Program-made: the position numbers and the translations under genes
Notes under the pieces: generated by a model
Databases searched by the model: none
Told to the model about the DNA's origin: nothing
What the model saw: the letters and a program-made list of their open reading frames with translations, nothing else
NCBI RefSeq assembly: GCF_030269925.1
Contig: NC_085107.1
Location: 10,354,001-10,418,000, forward strand
Reading direction: 5' to 3'
DNA: 64,000 bases
Origin: Bombyx mori
Lineage: Eukaryota > Arthropoda > Insecta > Lepidoptera > Bombycidae
Shown here: positions 22,801-34,689 of the stretch, one piece after another
How positions within the stretch are numbered: the stretch's first letter is position 1
Layout of the letters: the number at the start of each line of letters is the position of its first letter

Positions 22801-23200
22801 TTTTTTTTAATTATATTTCGTCCGGACCTAATTGTCCACTCCATTGCGCGTAATTTTTTATTTCTTCGCGAAAGATGCCCTCTCCTGGTCTCACCTAATG
22901 CCTGGGTGTTGGATCTTTCGCGCTTCATGTGTTGATTCGACGCGTTCCAGGAAACTGGGAATCTTCCGTATGGATAGAAAAGTACGGGCTGCACGTATAG
23001 GTACGGGTCGTTGACCATCACGCACCACCTCCGAGCACCCCGTCAGGCAGCGGAACCTTAATCAGAGACGAACCCCACGCGTCACGGATCAAAGAGTCCT
23101 GAGTTAAGTACCCAGAGCACACAGGTTTTTTGAAGACCAGAGAACTTCCCTGTGCCGCGAATCCGCTCCCCGCGAGTCATCAATAGTGTATTTCTTTTTT
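22801..23200. repeat. GC-rich repeat-like block between two T-runs, family unknown
   Basis: Sharply bounded GC-rich DNA between T-runs at 22801-22809 and 23190-23205. Short frames on both strands (22832-23014 plus, 23021-22788 minus) lack a motif I can name. Composition and edges suggest a retrotransposed fragment. Confidence 0.4.
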
Positions 23201-23209
23201 TTTTTATTA

Positions 23210-26200
23210 AATTAATAAGGTTTTTTTATATATTTAATGAATCAAAACTTTTTTTGTTATAATAATTGTATTTTTGTATTTGATTTAGATTTGTATCCGC
23301 CGTCACGCGGACATAACAACTTCATAATAAGGATTCCACACAATGCAGCATTATTCTAAGGTACTGCGTACGAGAGCATTATAAGTTGTGAAATTAACAA
23401 CAAATTTTGATTTTCCGAATAAAATAGAAATTAATAAATAAATAAAAGGTTATGCCAATTAAATCTAAATATCCCTATATTATTATGCGTAAGTCATAAG
23501 AATCAAGTGAATGCCCCTGGACAAATACTCTGAACAAATATTAATATATTTTATTATGTATTTTTCTGCTTCTTCACTTAGACATTTATGTCCACCTTGA
23601 GATTTCATTGTTCTTGTTACAACTTGTAAAATCCGACTTACTTGTATTAAATTGCTTAGCTATTTCAACTAACGGCTTATTCCCAATTTCCTAGGCTTCT
23701 GTTGCTGTTTTTAATATTATGGGATATATCAATTTTGATACGTACACGCGAGGCATATCAAAAAATAGAAAATAACACGTAAGTGATAATATAAATATTT
23801 GCCAAACAATAAAATAAAATTGAATTAATAATTAAGTAAAAGTTCTAGACAAAAACATCATTAATAAACCAGATTTTTACCAACACATTTAAATAAGATT
23901 GGTACAACTACATAGACAGCCCTAGTAAACCTGTATCTATTTATACTTAACTCGTTCCCATTCAACGTATTCTTATCCCAATTGACTCCTTTATCGTTGT
24001 TGTTTGTACCTGAGACGTCCTTATTCACACCAAAACAACAGATTTTTACATGTATTTCTATATTATCAAAAACATTATAACCAATAGCAACTGAGACTTA
24101 CCTTTAATATATACGATGGTCCAAACGTTTTATAACGTTTATAAATCACAGTCGTCTTCTATTGTTATCAAATAAATAAAAGAGCAAAGTTTCTAGCACT
24201 AAAATTATTACCACCACAAGAAGGTCATTTGAAATGCAATTTTTTTAAAGCTATTGTCATCCATATTCAGAGTTGCTTTGTGAACTTTCAACATTCTACA
24301 TTACACTACTAAAAATTGAAGATTTTACAACGATTAAAAAAATAATATTAAGCGTCGAAAGATTTCTTGGTTTTTCCCCGTTCGCCTCTCAATCCCTAAT
24401 CACCCCTATTTTTCGGTACCTACTATATTTCGTATCTGAGGCTTTTGGCGTATTTTTTACTTCAAGTAACAACAGATGTCGCTATTTGTAAATTTGAAGC
24501 TTTCACTAAACTTTATAGAGTGGCTTTGTTGCGAGATTTGTCATAATAGGGTTTCATCCACCTTCAGTTAATCCTACACTGATATGTAGCTAAATTACTT
24601 TAAAAATTTAACTGATTCTTAGTGATTGGTAGTTAGCGTTCGTCTGAGTAAAATCGCTTAGGTATCCAAATGCCCAACGTGAGAGCATTGTGGCAGAACG
24701 TGACAGAGTGACCTGTTGAAGGTTTTAATGGGTACAATTCATTTAATTAGAAATTCTTGGTTTTAACTTTTAAATAAATTGACTGTGTAATCCTGCATTA
24801 AAAATAAATCTTGTACGTTACTGCTATGTGTTTTCCTTTCACAAACTTGTCCATGACATATATGTATTGTATTTAAGCTGTTTATTAAATTATATTTCGA
24901 GCTGCTTAAATGGACGTATCTGTTAATTTATGCTAAATTACCTATTTATCATTATTGAAATATTTCATTATTGACAATAGCTAACCGAAGCTCAGATTTT
25001 TGGGACTGAATGCGGAAATTGCAATTTTTAACATCAGACAAAATAAATATGTAAAACTTCTGTATGTACATCTATAATTAAAATTACTTTCACGACTGTG
25101 GCGCTTGTGACAACGAAAACTGGAAAGTATTCGGAAGGCCGGAAATTCTTAAATGAAAATATATTAATAAACACGAGATCAAACCATAATATATGTTTTT
25201 CTGAGTTAATAAAGTGTACTTATACATTTCTTTAAAGATGTTTACAAACACAAGAAAATCGATCGGAAAAATAGGTAGATTGAAATCTTCATTTTCTGTT
25301 CATAGGTTTTCCACTGCATCCTCTTTCCATTTTCTAATTCTTACGCGGCCATTCTCTCAATTGCGAAGATTTACCAGCGTTATAATAATATAATCAACAT
25401 GTCGTATTCCTTTTTGGAAACGATTGTTCTGTATCCTGCAATAGGGGCATTACTTACCTACTTTTGTTAAGGACAAGTAGGAGTTTTTAAATAGTAATTT
25501 TTTCATCATAGTCGGTGTGTTATTTTTACTATTGATATTTATTATTATTAAATTAGTCATGAACTGTGTAAAGCTAAAGGTGAGGGTAGGATGGCAGTTC
25601 TCATTCATTTGTGATTTCAATTGAAATTCAATATTAAAATGTTCAATGTTCAACTCTCAAAGTATCCAGTGTAGGTTTGTATTATTTATAACTGCGCTAC
25701 TGGAAGCATACCATCAATGATCGGCCCGCGGACATCCGCTGATGGACATAGCTTATGTACGAGACAAGAAACTCGGATTCAAATTATCATTTACATTTAA
25801 TATAGATGCAGTACATATCCGACCGCTAACAAACTCTGACTCTATATTACAGTTGTGTTGGTCACTAACGGCTAGATCAACGAGGTGACTAAAACCATTA
25901 GATGACGAGAGCGAGCTCATGAACACACCATGCTGCTGTCCATTCTGATAGAACAGAATTTGTTTAAAAATAAGTAAAGAGATTTTTGTTATTCAAAGTT
26001 TATAATCACTACCAACTAAACTAGTAGGCGTTGTTTTGCTCTAAAGCGCACTACAATCTTCCCTATTCAGTCGCGAGCTATGTATTTTGGTTGGAAGAGT
26101 GTCTTTCCGTCTACCCATTTACATCTAAAAAGAAAGGGAGGTAATTAGGTAAAGTTACTAATACCAGAATACATAGATACCCGAATATCAAATAATGACT

Positions 26201-26430
26201 GTTTCGTTTTGGCTTCGAGCTAAGTTTTCTTCTTTTGAAAATATTCTTTCCTTGATAATGGGTAAACGTGGCCGGCGCATTTATCTATGCAAATATGTAT
26301 ACAGAAATAATGACGCACGTTATATTTTCTTAGAATAAATACTTTCTCGTACTTAAACGTCGATTGTAGTCGAGTTGTCCGTTGACCAATTGGTCCGTTG
26401 ATACATAAAATCAACGAACACACTGTTGCA
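23210..26430. other. 3.2 kb AT-rich DNA, nothing recognised
   Basis: No supported gene or named repeat found; only short random frames (e.g. 24273-24491). Confidence 0.45.
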
Positions 26431-26435
26431 TTTAT

Positions 26436-26570
26436 TAAGTCATGTATACCTACGTGGCGTTGCCCGGGTTAAGTCATTTACCATGATACTAAATATCCTA
26501 TGTGTTAATTAACATACTAAGATTTTAATCCAAATCCGTCAAACCATTTTTGGGTGATTAAGTAAGACGT
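26436..26570 (+). repeat. Degenerate dispersed repeat (GGCGTTGCCCGGGTTAAG type)
   Basis: GGCGTTGCCCGGGTTAAG near the start and AAATCCGTCAAACCATTTTT near the end are the conserved edges of a common insect dispersed repeat. Heavily decayed; class uncertain. Confidence 0.45.
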
Positions 26571-26583
26571 ATCGAAATAAATT

Positions 26584-27000
26584 CATCATCAGGCTGTATC
26601 TCTTCATTGTCGAATGTAGGCTTCTCTCAAAGTCCCCCACAACGAACGGTCCGCTATCCGCATTTTCCGCATATATTCTTTTCTACGAGCCAGGGGGACG
26701 TCCAACGCTGCACTTAACGCTACGTGGTCTCCAGTCCAGGCCGCGTCTGCTCGATCGGCCATCAGTGTGCTTAGTGCGAGTTTTTAACGTTCTCTATAGT
26801 GTAAAAGTTAGCTCATATTTGTATGGAATGGGATTGTTTGCCTACGTTTGCCGTTAGGGGCGCTGATCCAACTGCAGATAAAATTGTGTTAACTTTTACG
26901 CTATCGAGAACGTTAAAAAACTCGCACTAAGCACACAGTTCTGCGACACGTACCTACGCCCAGCCCATGCATCCTTAACTTCCTAATCTTAAGGCTATAT
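26584..27000 (-). mobile_element. RTE-like LINE 3' fragment, split by a MITE
   Basis: A (CAT)n-like tail (ATCATCAGG, 26584) is followed by the minus-strand 3' block: CTTCATTGTCG, CCGCTATCCGCATTTTCC, GTGGTCTCCAGTCCAGGCC and CGTCTGCTCGATCGGCCATC. After the MITE the same repeat resumes with TTCTGCGACACGTACC and CCCAGCCCATG. Removing the MITE and one CAG restores continuity. Confidence 0.75.
26766..26935. mobile_element. 170-bp MITE with long TIRs and 3-bp (CAG) TSD
   Basis: The left end TGTGCTTAGTGCGAGTTTTT (26766-26785) and the inverted right end (26935 leftward) match over about 45 bp with few differences. CAG at 26763-26765 and 26936-26938 flanks it, and the host RTE fragment reads through if one CAG is removed. 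There is no coding capacity. Superfamily not decided: a 3-bp TSD suits several groups. Confidence 0.85.
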
Positions 27001-27009
27001 CGGTTACTT

Positions 27010-27880
27010 TAGTATTTCGACACATTTATAATATTAGTATAGATAAATGTGTTTCTAACGATTAGATGTTTGCACATACATACAAGCACTATGTCAATAA
27101 AATTTATCTCTTATTTTCTGAACCTTGGTTATTAGAATTTTCGGGAGAAACTTAAATAAATTTAATGATCGATAATGAGATCAAAGTTCCACTTGAGCAA
27201 TTGACATTGAATAACAAATCTTGTGTAAATATGATAACAATATCGGAAGATAAGTTTTTTTTTTAAATAAATAATGGGTAATTTAATGAAAAAAACGAAG
27301 AAGTTATCAATCCTATGTCAACTCATTAGATAATAATTAAGAACAATGATTATTAAACAACGTAAATTACATCAATTGACTAACTGTTGAAAATTCTTAA
27401 TCTACGTATTAAAATAGATGCCGTCATTTTTTGGTATTTTTGAATTAGTTTATCGTAATCTGATCCAGATCCTCCAGAATCTGATTCGAAGAGTCGAATG
27501 AGTCATTCATTTGGAGAAAAATGCTAATGTAAAGCTCAGAAATAAATTTCGTTGTTTGCATATTGTATTGTAAACAAGCTGTTACCTGCGGTTTCATACG
27601 CGTGGTCAATAAAAAGTGTAGGTACTTTTTAAAAGTGACAATCTACAATAAAAAATTTACAAGTTACTTAATTTCGACGTGGAATCAGGACAAGAAAACA
27701 TGCTTTTAAATTTATAATACAAAAATAGTATGGATTTTACTGTTACAGTGTTCGCTTCTGTTACTGGTAGGTATAGAAGAATAAAGTTACTGAATTCAGA
27801 ATTCTAATTTTACTGGGGTTGTAATGCAATAAATAATATTACATTATTATTATTTTGGATATATTTCGAGCACCTCAGAA
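27010..27880. other. Intergenic, nothing recognised
   Basis: AT-rich, no supported feature. Confidence 0.45.
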
Positions 27881-27895
27881 AGGCCCTAACTATTT

Positions 27896-28005
27896 CTTCT
27901 TCTTCTTCTCCATCGCTCCCTCATTGCTGAGGATCGTGACTCCATTTTAGCTTGTCGACTGTCAGCCTTCATCGGTTCCGGTCAGTTGCCTGGTGTAGTG
28001 CAGCG
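27896..28005 (-). mobile_element. 110-bp 3' stub of an RTE-like LINE with 10-bp TSD
   Basis: CTAACTATTT occurs at 27886-27895 and 28006-28015. The insert begins with (CTT)n, the inverted trinucleotide tail of RTE elements, followed by CATTGCTGAGGATCGTGAC and part of the last coding region. Confidence 0.87.
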
Positions 28006-28087
28006 CTAACTATTTGCGTCATAAAAAAATTCAAGATTACAATTATTATTGTACATCAAAACGCTGTACAACGTCAGCCCGGCCCGA

Positions 28088-28310
28088 CCCGCCTGCTGTG
28101 AAGTGGTTACCGAGGCCCAGGGATGTGTCAATTTAATTGCCATCACTCACATTGAGACGTGAAGACTTAATCTCATTTGTATTGTATTGTATAACGGTTA
28201 TCCAGCCCTACAAACCGGAACGCATTACAGCATCGCGGCATAAACAGGCAGGGCGGTGGTACTCACCCGTGCGGGCTCACGTGACGCCCTACCACCGGTT
28301 AAATTTGAAA
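28088..28310 (-). repeat. Diverged Bm1 SINE fragment
   Basis: Matches Bm1 in order: GAAGTGGTTACCGAGGCCC, CACATTGAGACGTGA, CGGAACGCATTACAGC, CAGGCAGGGCGGTGGTAC and CTCACGTGACGCCCTACCAC. The poly(T) side is missing. Confidence 0.8.
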
Positions 28311-28319
28311 CTGATGACG

Positions 28320-28780
28320 TACTTTGATTGTTGTAATGTATTGTAAGCGTGGATTTTATTGCTATTTAGTAAATTAATTGATGGTATGAAACAGGAATTC
28401 GAAGTCTCATTTGTACCTTCTTATTGTATGAGGACTTCAAGCTAAACTTTAAACGTGATTCAGGTGATAAAGTAAATAAGTATAAGATGTCGAATTAAAT
28501 CAAAACAGTGGTTAGAAATACTTAAATTTCACCAAGATACCTTAAAACTGCATTTTACATTTTCATCAAAAGATTAAGCCTGCATTACCAAAAAAGTGAA
28601 TTATTATTATACATCATATCATTATAATTAAGGGACAACTTTAATTTGAATAAACGAATAAACTAAACTAAACATATAAAGTTTTCGCAATTATAATTGC
28701 AAAATAATGCAGCTAATAACTTCGCTATAACGCAGGTGCACATGTCGGAAAATTGTGTACAAGTACAACAATATAAATAA
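28320..28780. other. Intergenic, nothing recognised
   Basis: AT-rich, no supported feature. Confidence 0.4.
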
Positions 28781-28792
28781 ATTGGTACCTAT

Positions 28793-29255
28793 GATTCTTC
28801 TTCTTAATCGAATACTTCATTGCTGAAGGTCGTGTCCCTGAAAGCCCTTCGTGGCTCTTTGTACCGTCAGCTTCCATTTGCTTCGGTTTTCGGCTTCTCT
28901 CAGGGCGTTCGCAACAGAGAGTCCAGTGAGCGCAGTTATCTGATCCGACCAACGCTTCTATTTTTTTCCGCTCTGTTGTTCGAGCCGTCCACGAATCTGC
29001 ACCATAGAGGAAAATCGAGAAAACCAACGTCCGGACTAGTCTCATCTTGGTAGCATTGGAGACTTTTCTGTCCTGCCAAATACGTGTAAGCTTGCTCATC
29101 GCAGCTTTGGCCATTTGAGTCCTTCTCTTGATCTCCCGTTTGCTTCCTCCCTGGTCAGTAAGTAGAGATCCGAGGTAAATAAACTCTCCAACAAATTCTA
29201 CGTTCGAGAGTTCGCCTGTCCTAATGAGTTGACTAGCCCTATCAATAACCATGAT
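28793..29255 (-). pseudogene. RTE-clade LINE 3' fragment with internal deletion
   Basis: The minus-strand frame from 29252 encodes EFIYLGSLLTDQGG, RRTQMAKAAMSKLTRIW and RLVRTLVFSIFLYGADSWT, the C-terminal reverse transcriptase of RTE elements. After ERKKIEA the sequence jumps, with a frame change, to the last coding segment (SDQITALTG-type, then a Lys/Arg-rich end), so an internal piece is missing. The 3' tail is (CTT)n on the plus strand. TACCTAT at 28786-28792 and 29256-29262 is a possible TSD. Confidence 0.82.
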
Positions 29256-29264
29256 TACCTATAC

Positions 29265-30070
29265 GTAATTACTGCATGCTTATTGATTAAACAACAAATG
29301 AATACTATAGAACATTTTAATCTGTACTGTTTACTGTTATCAATTTCGTAATCTACTTTTATCCTTCTAAGGAATTTAAAGATAGTGATAATTAATTCAG
29401 AGGGGGGCCTTCTAGGATTTCGTACGTTACTGACCAAAAAATGTTTGAATATATGTTTCCTGAAAAGACAAATACATAATACCTCTTTTTTATCGTTTGA
29501 CATTTATGTTAAGTTTGCCGATCTATCTATCTATCTCTTAGGTTTATGGAAGTTTTCGGATAATTATATTAATTATTTGCTCATATTTCATAGTGGCAAC
29601 TCAATTATCTGTCAATTGATTTTTCTCCTGGGTACGTTTTGTCGAAAATTATTATGAAACTTGTAAAACGTATTGATGACGCCGAATGACTGGTGTATAA
29701 TCTATGACTGGGCCTTCATAACATCATTATCGTATTTATCATATCTATTAACGGTTCGGAGCGACGAATAGTTATTTGTTCCCATAACGTTCACGTGCTA
29801 ACCATTTGGTCACAATCTAAGTTCAAAAATGTTGTGTTTCAAATAATAATATTACGAAGTAATGTAATGAAAATATGAACCCTTCGAATAATACTAAACC
29901 TGATTTTTATACAGCAATCTAACATTCTCGGGACCCTCATAGGGTATCACCTATGTCGTAAGAAGTAAGGGCGTCAAGCAGTTGCACCTAGTTGCCACTC
30001 GCGCTATTGTGACTTTTGTTTTATGTAGCTTCTGAGTCCATCTAACATAAATGTACCATTTAGATATATT
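29265..30070. other. Intergenic, nothing recognised
   Basis: AT-rich with a small GC-richer patch at 29930-30000. No gene seen; the two frames at 29255-29503 and 29385-29657 lack motifs. Confidence 0.4.
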
Positions 30071-30075
30071 AAGAT

Positions 30076-30268
30076 TTTAAAGCCCACTGAGTTTCTCGCC
30101 AGATCTTCTCAGTGGGTCGCGTTTCCGATCCGGTGGTAGATTCTGCGAAGCACTGTTCTTGCCAGGGTCAGTGTTAGCAACACTCCGGTTTGAGCCCCGT
30201 GAGATCACATACACGTTAGGGCGAAGCTGAAATAGCCTCTCAAAGCTATCAGCATAGGTAGAAAAAAA
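30076..30268 (+). mobile_element. BMC1 LINE 3' UTR fragment
   Basis: Consists only of the BMC1 3' UTR (CCCACTGAGTTTCTCGCC, CGATCCGGTGGTAGATTC, GAGCCCCGTGAG) plus an A-run at 30262-30268. TTAAGAT at 30069-30075 and 30273-30279 may be the TSD. Confidence 0.85.
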
Positions 30269-30289
30269 TTATTTAAGATAGGTTTTTAC

Positions 30290-31690
30290 TGTCGTTTGGT
30301 ATTGCTATTGATAACATGCACCGAGCAGAATCTATCACTTATTGCCGTCGTGCGCTGTTCTACAGAGTATTATCTTATTTTGAATTTGTATATATATTAT
30401 TAAACTGGATGGGAGAAGCTAAATAATATTTAGTAAATACCAACTTCAATGAAGCGTATTGGAAGACGAAGAGCAGCGAATGAAGGTCGGATGTTTATTC
30501 CTTGAGTAATGATGGTAGTGCTTATTGTAAGCATACACGGATCGGTATCACCGTCCTGGGCATTTCTAGTGCACTTCTACTACTGTGTTCCCGTCTGATG
30601 TACCTAATGGGTAGCGGTTAATTCAATTAGCCATTCGAATTTCGGCCTAATGTCACAAAATAGATGTTGGATTTCACATTGTTAACGAACTTTCAGATTT
30701 GATTATAAAGAAAGAAGTTGGAAAGTTGAGATATAAAAATTAGTATTTGTTCTCATATGTGTGTTTTTGTGAGCACTGTTATGATGTTGGGTGCGTAAGT
30801 AATTTCTCTTGGACATTTTAATTGAAATTGATCTTTATTTTATAAATATGAGCTATATCTGTAATGACAATATATGTAATTTGGGAATTTTCAGGTGCCT
30901 TATGTGGTATTGTAGATACGTAATAACAAGTAGACCTTGTTTCTCAAATAAGTACATCAAAGAATCCAATCCAGAAATCAACCAACGGAGATTAGCGTAC
31001 ACAAACGCACTAAATAATATTCATTCATCAAAAATTTTATCTTTAGATAATTTGAGTCACTGATTATATTTTCAGTGTAATTTTGTTATGGGGACTGTAT
31101 AGACACAACGACATGTGAATATCACATCGAGTCAGTCATTTAATGGTGTTCAAGAACTACTAGTTCATGAATGACGTCATGACTTGATAATAACTATGGT
31201 ATTTGTTAGATAAATAATATTCAAAGATTAATTATTATGCTATAAAGCGCTGATCATTTCATATTGCGATTTGGCCTACATGAAAAGTACCGACTTAAAA
31301 TTGGTGAATCTGCCTGCGTGTGTCAGACTTTGCTTAGGAATAATAGCTATGAAATAATAGCTTCGCGGCAGAAATAGGCAGACGGTGATCTAAAACTTCA
31401 CGGGCTTACAACAGGACTAACACCAAAGCTTAAAATAGTGATTTTATAGGTAATAAATAAAATTAAGTAGGAAACAAACTAAGACAATAAATAAGTAATA
31501 GTCTACGAAAAGGCTACATTAGTTAATCAATGTTCTTAATAATAGCGATAGATAAGATATATAATCGTATACAGGATAAAACCTACTGTCCCATTGTAAG
31601 GTCTCTTGGCCCGAGAGTAAATGAAAAGCCAATAAAGGATTATTTGTCTATCAGGGAAATTAAAATCACAGGTTACGTACGACCTTACAA
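30290..31690. other. Intergenic, with a small Bm1-like scrap
   Basis: No gene seen. 31355-31425 keeps a degenerate Bm1 core (GCTTCGCGGCAGAAATAGGC, then CTTCACGGGCTTAC). The rest is unassigned. Confidence 0.45.
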
Positions 31691-32018
31691 AACAAAATAT
31701 ACGCTCGAGATCAATGAATCCGGGTCACTTAAAAAAACCTATAAATCTCAGAAACTAAGAATGCTAGCTTAATGAAATAAATTGTGTTTATTAGACAATT
31801 ATATACTTCTTAAATTATGGTATTACTAGACTAAACATCTTAGTTACTGCAAGGTTATGTCATAAAAAAAAAAACAAATTTGAAAAAGAGAGATTTTAGA
31901 AGATGGAACTACGAAATTACTGTATTTGATTTTGCTTTTGTTTCTAATACATATTTCATTTAAGTGGGTATATAAACCATATTGATAGTGTTCAATATTT
32001 ATTATTCAAGCTATAGTC

Positions 32019-34451
32019 ATGTCGCTTACAACTGAAGAATGCATCAGAATCCTCACAATGCTGGAAACCGGCCGGAGTCAGCGCGATACAGCCAGGACTG
32101 TTGGTGTGTCGCTGTCAACAGTACAAAGAATTCTCCGACGTTACGAGGAAACTGGCTCTAACCTACGTAGACCAGGAACAGGCAGTACTAGGTGTACCAC
32201 AGCACGAGAAGATCGATACTTGGTGAACACCATTCTTCGTAATCGCTTTCTTACAGGAACTGAACTCACAAATCAGTTTCAACGCCTCGGAGGAAGTAAC
32301 CCAAGCGCAAGGACAGTAAGACGACGACTTGCTGAAGCTAAATTGAAACCACTTAGACCTGCAAATGGCCCTAAACTGGAGCGTGGTGATCGTATTTCAA
32401 GACTAATTTATGCCCAAAACCATTTAAATAGGACTATTGAAGATTGGTCGAAAATTATGTTCTTCGACGAATCAAAATTTATGCTCTACAAGCACGACGG
32501 AAGACACAAAGTGTATATAAGACCAGAGGAAAGATTCAAGCAAGCATGTATAGAAGAAAAAGTAGCTTATCTTTTTTATTTTTTTAACGCTGGGGAATCC
32601 ATTTACGGATACCCGGTCGAGGGGGGTAACAGACCGGGTTCTGTCGGACTCCGGCGCCTTCTGAGAGGAAGAAGGGGAGAAGAGAAGGGCCGAGGTCCTT
32701 CGCTTCCCCCAATTTCTCACAGGAGACTACGCCTTGAAAAAGGCGCGCGAAGCACTTGCCCCACAGAACCGACTAATGACTAAGCCCCATTGAGCTCCAC
32801 CACACCGACTACACGAAACTTACGATACCGCGGTACGCGCCAAAAGTCTCGCCTTAGTCGGTACCCGTACTAATGGTAGGACGGGATCTCATCCCCGGGA
32901 AAATCCCGAAGGACGTCGTTTCGGGAGACACTCCGTGAGCAGCGCACAGGAGCCACCTTGCACCGCTTCATCACCGGATCAACAGTCGAGTGCCGGGCAC
33001 CCCCGTAGCTGGCACTCGATAGTCCCTACGGGGGCTGAGCGGCGGTCTCTCGCACGCGCTGTCCATCCCGCCTTCTGCGCTGAGGAGCCAAAGAGGGATT
33101 TCATTCCCTTTCGCGCTCCTCAGCCTCACGAAACGCCATGACCAAGTCACAGAACCGGCCATGGCCTGCCACGAACTCCAGTCCTCTACCATACGGGCGA
33201 CGACAGCCCGCAAAGAGAGGTCCTGCCCCAGCACCGCGACGAGGTTTCGCCGCGTGCGTCATCGTCCGGGTGCCCGCACTGGTGGCAGCCCGAATGTGGC
33301 TCCCTTCCGCAGACACTCCACAAATACCTCCCGAAGCAAACATGCCCCGAAAGGACCTGGGTGAGGCGAAAGGAGAGCACGCCGCGTCGCCGGTCCGACC
33401 ATGCCTCCAGAAAGGCACCAGTGCCTCGAGCGTGCGCTAACGAGTAGCCGAAGTTCGGCCGAGCTCCTCCAGCAAGCGCTCTCTCCATTTGGCATACGCC
33501 ATACTACGCACAGCATGCCTCCACCGATCGACAGCTGACATGCCGGGTGTCCGTTCCCGAGTCGAGGACTGTGTTCTCCGTCGGTATGTCGCGGCTAAGA
33601 TTTCAGCTTCGAGGTCCCACGGAAAGGATCCGGCGAGGGCACAGGCCACATCCTGAGAGATGGTGCGGTACCCCCTGATGACCCTCACAGCGAGCGCCCG
33701 CTGAGCTCTGAGCAGCAGAGCCGGGCTTCGCGCGGTAAGTGCGGGCGACCACACGGGAGCACCGTACAGGGCCATACTGCGCACCACCCCCAGGTACAGT
33801 CGCCGGATACCGGCGCTGCATCCACCGATATTGGGAAGAAGACGGGTCAGCGCACCCGCCGTCCCCATCAGCCTCGGAACCAGCATTTTAAAATAGTGGT
33901 CGAATCTCCATTTGTTGTCTAGCACAAGGCCCAAATACTTGAGCTTCGGCTGGACAGCAATGGTGATACCCCCGATTACGAGATTCGCGCCTTGAGGGGT
34001 CCCTCCCGAGCCGAGTGGGTAGGCACACTGCTTCGGATTTATGGAGGGCCACCTCGAGGCCGAGTCTTTTTATTCGACTCACAATGAACACGTTGGGCCA
34101 TTTATGGTAAATTTTGGTGAAGGTGCTATTTTTATGCATGACAATTCCCGACCTCATACAGGTTTCATTGTGAATGATTACCTACAAGATATGAACATTA
34201 CTCGCATGGAGTGGCCACCACGCAGCCCGGATATCAACCCGATCGAGCATGCATGGGACGAGCTAGGAAGATACGTAAAACAACGAAACCCTCCCCCAAT
34301 CACGCTTCGTGAGCTCAAAATTGCTCTCACAGAGCAATGGGAGAATATTTACCAAAATCGTATAAGAAACATGGTGCACAGCATCCCAAGCCGCGTAAAC
34401 GCAGTAATGGAATCACGAAGAGGCAATACAAAGTATTTAAAATTCAGGTAA
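32019..34451 (+). pseudogene. Tc1-like transposase, interrupted and internally deleted
   Basis: The 5' part (32019 to about 32580) encodes an HTH bipartite DNA-binding region (MSLTTEECIRILTMLETG, RSQRDTARTVGVSLSTVQRI), then KIMFFDESKF with the first catalytic Asp. The 3' part (about 34075-34451) encodes MHDNSRPHT with the second Asp and SPDINPIEHAWDEL with the Glu; 34 residues separate Asp and Glu (DD34E). Between them the LINE interrupts the frame. The GGGSVMVWG-type segment that normally follows the first Asp block is also missing, about 35-40 residues by comparison with the family. Not functional. Confidence 0.88.
32581..34064 (-). mobile_element. 5'-truncated R1-clade LINE nested in the Tc1 element
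   Basis: The minus-strand frame 33934-33437 encodes GLVLDNKWRFDHYFKMLVPR, LLPNIGGCSAGIRRLY, VRSMALYGAPVW and the following C-terminal region. The next frames (33488-33101) contain a decayed Cys/His region (CHQCGHPDDDA). Upstream, 34157-33888 retains RLGLEVALHKSEAVC of the palm region. Near-identical TCTTTTT(T)ATT at 32570-32580 and 34065-34074 is the TSD, next to a T-run representing the poly(A). Frameshifts separate the blocks. Confidence 0.87.
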
Positions 34452-34689
34452 ATCATAATGTTGTACAAAAAGTCATATTTCCTATTTTTGTTTTAAGGTC
34501 AGATCAGGAGATTTTTTTCTTTATGTAGTTTTTAATAAATAAAATGTAGTGACTTATAAATTTTATTACTTTCATTTAAGGGGTATTATATTGTCTATTA
34601 AACACCGTTTATTCTATTAAGCCAGCCTTCTTAGTTTCCAAGATTTATAGGTTTCTTTAGGTGACCCATATTCATTGCTCTCGAGTATA

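Larger units (their letters stand above)
31700..34687 (+). mobile_element. Tc1-like (DD34E) transposon with about 115-bp TIRs, holding a LINE
   Basis: CTCGAGATCAATGAATCCGG (31704-31723) begins a left TIR that matches the inverted right end (34685 leftward, CTCGAGAGCAATGAATATGG) for about 115 bp at roughly 80% identity by eye. TA lies at both outer edges. The transposase lies between them and is interrupted by an R1-clade LINE. The core without that LINE is about 1.5 kb, normal for Tc1. Confidence 0.85.

Noticed and set aside
31530..31772. 80-codon plus-strand frame
   Set aside because: Its second half lies in the left TIR of the Tc1 element; no protein family resemblance.
33101..33516. Several overlapping frames on both strands
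   Set aside because: They lie in the decayed C-terminal part and 3' UTR of the R1-clade LINE; GC-rich DNA gives spurious frames.
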